This document shows positions 6,548 through 9,099 of a stretch of 9,099 nt of DNA, one piece after another (positions within the stretch are counted from its first letter, which is position 1; each line of letters starts with the position of its first letter). The notes beneath the pieces are model-generated. The model saw only the letters and a program-made list of their open reading frames with translations. It ran no database searches and was not told where the DNA came from. The position numbers and the translations under genes are program-made. This DNA is from Clostridia bacterium (GTDB lineage Bacteria > Bacillota > Clostridia > Oscillospirales > CAG-272), in NCBI GenBank assembly GCA_017629925.1, contig JAGBWH010000158.1, positions 1-9,099 of the forward strand. Direction: 5' to 3'.

Positions 6548-6630
6548 TCGATATAAACGCCTGCGGCGTTTTCGATATACGCCTACGGCGTTCGATATGC
6601 GCTGTCGCGCTCGATATGCCCTTCGGGCAT
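6548..6630. repeat. Array of four TCGATAT-led small hairpins
   Basis: The heptamer TCGATAT occurs at 6548, 6572, 6592 and 6611, at intervals of 24, 20 and 19 bp. Each copy is followed by, or overlaps, a short GC-rich hairpin. The stems are AAACGCC/GGCGTTT (loop TGC), ACGCC/GGCGT (loop TAC), GCGC/GCGC (loop TGTC) and ATGCCC/GGGCAT (loop TTC). Stem sequences differ while pairing is kept, and the linker is constant. I do not recognise a named family. No reading frame explains it. Confidence 0.85.
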
Positions 6631-6677
6631 GACAGATGGTTTTGAAAAGGGGCTTTGTTTTATATTAATATCCCTGT

Positions 6678-6753
6678 GTAGGGTGGGGGCTTGCTCCCAC
6701 CGCCAACATGAATATATAAGGTTTATTTCGGCGGGAGCAAGCCCCCGCCCTAC
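6678..6753. repeat. 24-bp inverted repeat with 28-bp centre
   Basis: The arms 6678-6701 and 6730-6753 are reverse complements with two mismatches. The core, shared by both arms, is GGGGGCTTGCTCCC. The AT-rich centre is 28 bp. It has the form of a dispersed palindromic intergenic repeat or a small non-autonomous element. I see no target-site duplication and no transposase. Confidence 0.85.
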
Positions 6754-6774
6754 GATGGTTGTCCCCAAATTTCG

Positions 6775-6792
6775 TACCAACTACCCTTGAGG
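6775..6792 (+). repeat. 18-bp direct repeat, copy 1
   Basis: TACCAACTACCCTTGAGG recurs exactly 50 bp downstream. This copy continues into GTAGGGG, so it also forms a small hairpin CTACC-CTTGA-GGTAG. Each copy is preceded within a few bases to tens of bases by TTCGTA (6771 and 6811). Two copies are too few for a CRISPR array, and the gap is only 32 bp. Confidence 0.8.
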
Positions 6793-6824
6793 TAGGGGTT
6801 GCGATTATTGTTCGTAAGCCCCTA

Positions 6825-6842
6825 TACCAACTACCCTTGAGG
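6825..6842 (+). repeat. 18-bp direct repeat, copy 2
   Basis: This is an identical second copy of TACCAACTACCCTTGAGG. The bases before it (AAGCCCCTA) can pair with TAGGGGTT after copy 1, so the pair also forms an imperfect hairpin. The function is unknown. Confidence 0.8.
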
Positions 6843-6860
6843 GCGGAGTTTGGATGAAGA

Positions 6861-6919
6861 AACCCCGTTTGGAATGGTGAAGGCGTATTTTCATACGTCG
6901 AAACCTTCCAAACGGGGTT
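6861..6919 (-). repeat. Long 59-nt hairpin, possibly the terminator of the surface-protein unit
   Basis: AACCCCGTTTGGAA (6861-6874) and its exact reverse complement (6906-6919) form a 14-bp stem. A second inner stem, GGCGTAT/ATACGTC (with one wobble), is tipped by TTTC. Read on the minus strand the stem is followed by the U-rich TTTCTTCAT, so it may terminate transcription about 125 nt after the small ORF. The T-tract is short and the inner stem unusual, so a mobile repeat is also possible. Confidence 0.6.
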
Positions 6920-7044
6920 AGAAAAAGAAATATAAATCCTCTAATCGGATATTGCAGGGTATGGAGATTTGGCTTCAAACAAAGTCATTGTGGGAAATGA
7001 TTTACATTAACCCTTTCTTTTTCGTTCTTCGCCTAAATCCGTCC
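6920..7044. other. Gene-free spacer downstream of the 44-codon ORF
   Basis: I see no gene here. An 11-bp inverted repeat links TGGCTTCAAAC (6970-6980) to GTTTGAAGCCA (7053-7063), which lies inside the 3' end of the small ORF. The 72-nt loop makes a functional hairpin doubtful. A minus-strand ATCC/GGAT mini-hairpin near 6936-6950 is too weak to be a terminator. Confidence 0.4.
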
Positions 7045-7179
7045 TCAACCAAGTTTGAAGCCATGAATCCAGTCCATATCCTCATCGGTATTGACTTCGT
7101 CACCGCTTTCCCAGAGGACATCTGCGACCGTAAACAGGGCACTCTCGAGTTCGGGGGTTACATATTCATTTTTGCACAT
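7045..7179 (-). CDS. Small acidic protein of 44 residues, unknown function
   Basis: This ORF is too short for the usual cut-off but has the best translation signal in the region: AAAGGAGGA (7187-7195), 7 nt before the ATG. It starts 20 nt after the stop of the large surface-protein gene and shares its strand, so the two are probably cotranscribed. The product begins MCKNEYVTPELESALF, continues with TVADVLWESGDEVN and ends in an acidic, tryptophan-containing tail with DMDW and GFKLG. It has no signal peptide or membrane segment. The pattern of a short Y-x-x-P-E-x-E start followed by D-V-L-x-x-SG-D recalls small Clostridia proteins I have seen beside large surface proteins, but I cannot name a family. 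A peptide precursor is another possibility, although no modifying enzyme is visible. Confidence 0.72.
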   Translation of the reverse strand: MCKNEYVTPELESALFTVADVLWESGDEVNTDEDMDWIHGFKLG

Positions 7180-7199
7180 TGTTTTGTCCTCCTTTGCGC

Positions 7200-9099
7200 T
7201 TATTTGCTGGCATAGGCATACGCCTTATCCATATAGACTGCCAAGGCTTTGGCGAGGTCTTGATATGCTGCACTCCAAATTTCCATACCACTCAAAATGA
7301 AGGTGGAAACAGACCAAGGTGTTTCGTCCAGCACTTCGCCTGCCTCGTTATAGGTGACAATGGTCACCACCGTATTGAGAGAGGTGGGCTTGATGCCGGA
7401 AAAACTGAATTCGCCGTTGATGTCTTTAATTTCGGTTATTTCGCCGTACATGGTGACCTTGGCGGATTTCACATCAGCTGTCACCTTAAAGAGTGCGGTG
7501 ATATTTTCTTCCAATTTGAGGCTCATGCTCAAAATGCTTTGGTTTGCCACCGTCATGTCTTGCTGTGTTTTTTCAAGCGCTTCATACGCTGCATCAAGGT
7601 CAAGAGGTGTAGCGCCTGTGTTTTCAAAGAACAGGTCTGCCCATGCGGCGGACATATCTTTTGATTGTTCTGCTGCCGCACCATATTGCGCCATGGCAAC
7701 GATCAGGTCGTTGAGTTGTTGTTTTTCGCCGGTTGTGTCTGTGTCATATTTTCTTTCCATATAGTCAAGAATGCTATATGTCATGATTTGAGATGTGATA
7801 GGATAGCTGGCGTTCTTTGTATCCGAGACTTTGACCTCAATGATATATTGTTTATCAAGGTCGGTTGCGAGGATGTCGGAAAGAATATAACGATTGAATA
7901 CTTTTCCCTCTATCTCCACTTGTTCGGTAGCGAGCATTTCCACACCAATTACCAAAACGGTATAGGTGACCGTCTCATTCGCATTGTCGTCCACCAAGGC
8001 ATACAAATTGAGTGCCAAGGAGTTATCCAGACGCACGGATGCACCATCGATGCCAAAACCGAATTGATGGAGCATGATGGGGTTGCCTTCGATATCTTTG
8101 TACCAAGCAGGCGCGATAAATGCCTTGTTCAAGTTGGAGCTTTGGTGTGTGGCTTTTTGCAATGCGGTGAAAGCCGCATCTTTGTCTTCGGTTTGCGACC
8201 ACACGAATGTGTTGGGGCAATTCAAAGTATACTCTTGATCTGTCTCATACACCACTTCGATTGTCCCTTGTTTAGACAGCGCGGTGTCCAAAGTCAAAAC
8301 GCGCGTTTCGGGATCATAGGTATAGGCATCTCCAATATCTTTGCCTAAGACGGTTACCGTTTTGATGGTGATGATAGGAAGAGCATCGGCAGGGATTGTA
8401 ATTTTTGCTGTGCCTGCGGCTACCTTCTCTTTCGAATATAAGGCGTCGGGGTAGATAAAGGTGCCGATATGCTCAGCAGATACCGTTCCTGTAAATACAC
8501 AGTTGCTCATGTTTCCTTTAGCATAATAAGGGCGCGTATAGCCGGCAAGAGGCCCTGCATATTCTCTACCTTCTACCACACAATCAGAAACAGATTGCTT
8601 AATGTTGGTGCTTGGTCCCCAAAATCCAACGAATCCGCCACAGTAATCCGCACCGGATACCTTGCCCGATGTATAGCAATACTGCAGAAGGAAACTGTCC
8701 ATTGTTTTACCTGCCAAGCCACCTGCGTACGACAGAGTGGCAGTGCCAACCGCCTCTTCTACGGTGACATTGCCGTAGTTTGCACAGTAGTGCATTTCAA
8801 ATTTAGTACTGCCGTTATCGTCCAGAATCCCGCCGAGCCCACCGGCATATACGTCTCGTGCACCGGTATTCACGACGGTGACATCGCCATAATTAATGCA
8901 GTATTTAAAACGCACCGTGCGGTTGCCTGCGGAGGTAGCGCCGACCACCCCGCCTGCCACATAAGACGCTTTCAGGGTACCGTAGTTGGCACAATATTCG
9001 TATGTATTGTTACCATCTCCGGCGTTTGCGTAAGTTTCACCCAGAATACCGCCGGCGTAACTTGTTCCCTTAAGAGCTGATAGATCAATCGCGCCCATG
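7200..9099 (-). CDS. Large GLUG-like repeat surface or secreted protein, 5' end outside window
   Basis: The frame is open from the right edge of the window to a TAA at 7200, so at least 632 codons are visible; the ATG at 9098 is probably internal. Counting from that ATG, residues about 25-225 hold six repeats of about 25-40 residues with YCxNYGxV and AGGxxG cores, as in GLUG-type beta-helix proteins. A beta-rich segment follows (about 228-290). A C-terminal region then has a DNSLALNLYALV stretch, YSILDY (441-446) and LIVAMAQYGAAAE (465-477). I recognise this last pattern from unnamed C-terminal domains of many large Clostridia surface proteins. No LPXTG motif, C-terminal membrane helix or S-layer domain is seen, so any anchor or signal peptide must be N-terminal and outside the window. 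Adhesion or glycan binding is a guess. Confidence 0.88.
   Translation of the reverse strand, partial: MGAIDLSALKGTSYAGGILGETYANAGDGNNTYEYCANYGTLKASYVAGGVVGATSAGNRTVRFKYCINYGDVTVVNTGARDVYAGGLGGILDDNGSTKFEMHYCANYGNVTVEEAVGTATLSYAGGLAGKTMDSFLLQYCYTSGKVSGADYCGGFVGFWGPSTNIKQSVSDCVVEGREYAGPLAGYTRPYYAKGNMSNCVFTGTVSAEHIGTFIYPDALYSKEKVAAGTAKITIPADALPIITIKTVTVLGKDIGDAYTYDPETRVLTLDTALSKQGTIEVVYETDQEYTLNCPNTFVWSQTEDKDAAFTALQKATHQSSNLNKAFIAPAWYKDIEGNPIMLHQFGFGIDGASVRLDNSLALNLYALVDDNANETVTYTVLVIGVEMLATEQVEIEGKVFNRYILSDILATDLDKQYIIEVKVSDTKNASYPITSQIMTYSILDYMERKYDTDTTGEKQQLNDLIVAMAQYGAAAEQSKDMSAAWADLFFENTGATPLDLDAAYEALEKTQQDMTVANQSILSMSLKLEENITALFKVTADVKSAKVTMYGEITEIKDINGEFSFSGIKPTSLNTVVTIVTYNEAGEVLDETPWSVSTFILSGMEIWSAAYQDLAKALAVYMDKAYAYASK
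8432..9020 (-). repeat. Six degenerate GLUG-like protein repeats
   Basis: The repeat cores in translation order are YCANYGTL/AGGVVG, YCINYGDV/AGGLGG, YCANYGNV/AGGLAG, YCYTSGKV/CGGFVG, DCVVEGRE/AGPLAG and NCVFTGTV/IGTFIY. A cysteine precedes the turn in all six. The first three are closely alike and the last three progressively drift, so the array decays toward the C-terminal side. More copies may lie upstream of the window. Confidence 0.75.

Noticed and set aside
6583..6780. 65-codon minus-strand frame
   Set aside because: It is made of the hairpin array and the 24-bp inverted repeat read in frame; such frames arise from repeats and do not indicate a gene.
6775..6842. CRISPR-like repeat pair
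   Set aside because: There are only two copies, the repeat is 18 bp, there is no further array and no cas gene in the window.
6952..7300. Plus-strand frames opposite the small ORF and the surface-protein 3' end
   Set aside because: They lack ribosome binding sites and family features, while the minus strand has a strong site and a coherent product.
7665..9080. Plus-strand frames of 200-230 codons opposite the surface protein
   Set aside because: They are antisense to a repeat-bearing protein with clear domain structure; their long openness follows from its codon composition.

Overview
The window looks like part of a chromosome from an anaerobic, low-to-medium-GC Firmicute, most probably a Clostridia-type gut bacterium. 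The grounds are an oxygen-sensitive class III ribonucleotide reductase with its radical-SAM activase, a tetrahydrofolate (THF) riboswitch of the Firmicutes type, strong AGGAGG ribosome binding sites, and a large secreted or surface protein of the kind common in that class. No lineage below class can be supported from the sequence alone. All seven genes I support lie on the minus strand, so transcription runs from high to low coordinates. I found no tRNA, rRNA, CRISPR array, insertion sequence or transposase.

Region 1 (1-3188) is an anaerobic dNTP-synthesis unit. A textbook sigma-A promoter (TTGACT-18-TATAAT) is bracketed by two NrdR-box-like palindromes whose centres are 32 bp apart. It drives nrdG (activase, GTG start), followed 41 nt later by nrdD. 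NrdD continues beyond the conserved glycyl-radical C-terminus into a thioredoxin/glutaredoxin-like domain with a CPNC motif, and this domain is cut by the window edge.

Region 2 (3189-4408) holds an AraC-type regulator with a C-terminal GyrI-like effector-binding domain. It ends in a strong intrinsic terminator (3368-3416) that separates it from the nrd unit.

Region 3 (4409-6509) is a folate unit: a consensus promoter (TTGACA-17-TATGAT), a THF riboswitch starting almost at the predicted transcription start, a structured leader that can mask the ribosome binding site, folT (ECF-type folate uptake component) and folC (polyglutamylation). Together they take up folate, trap it by polyglutamylation and sense the folate pool.

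Region 4 (6510-7044) has no gene. It is packed with unusual structure: a 10-bp perfect hairpin, an array of four TCGATAT-led hairpins with differing stems, a 24-bp inverted repeat, an 18-bp direct repeat pair and a long 59-nt hairpin.

Region 5 (7045-9099) has the 3' part of a large repeat-containing surface or secreted protein (5' end outside the window). It is followed 20 nt later by a 44-codon ORF with an excellent ribosome binding site that the supplied ORF list does not contain.
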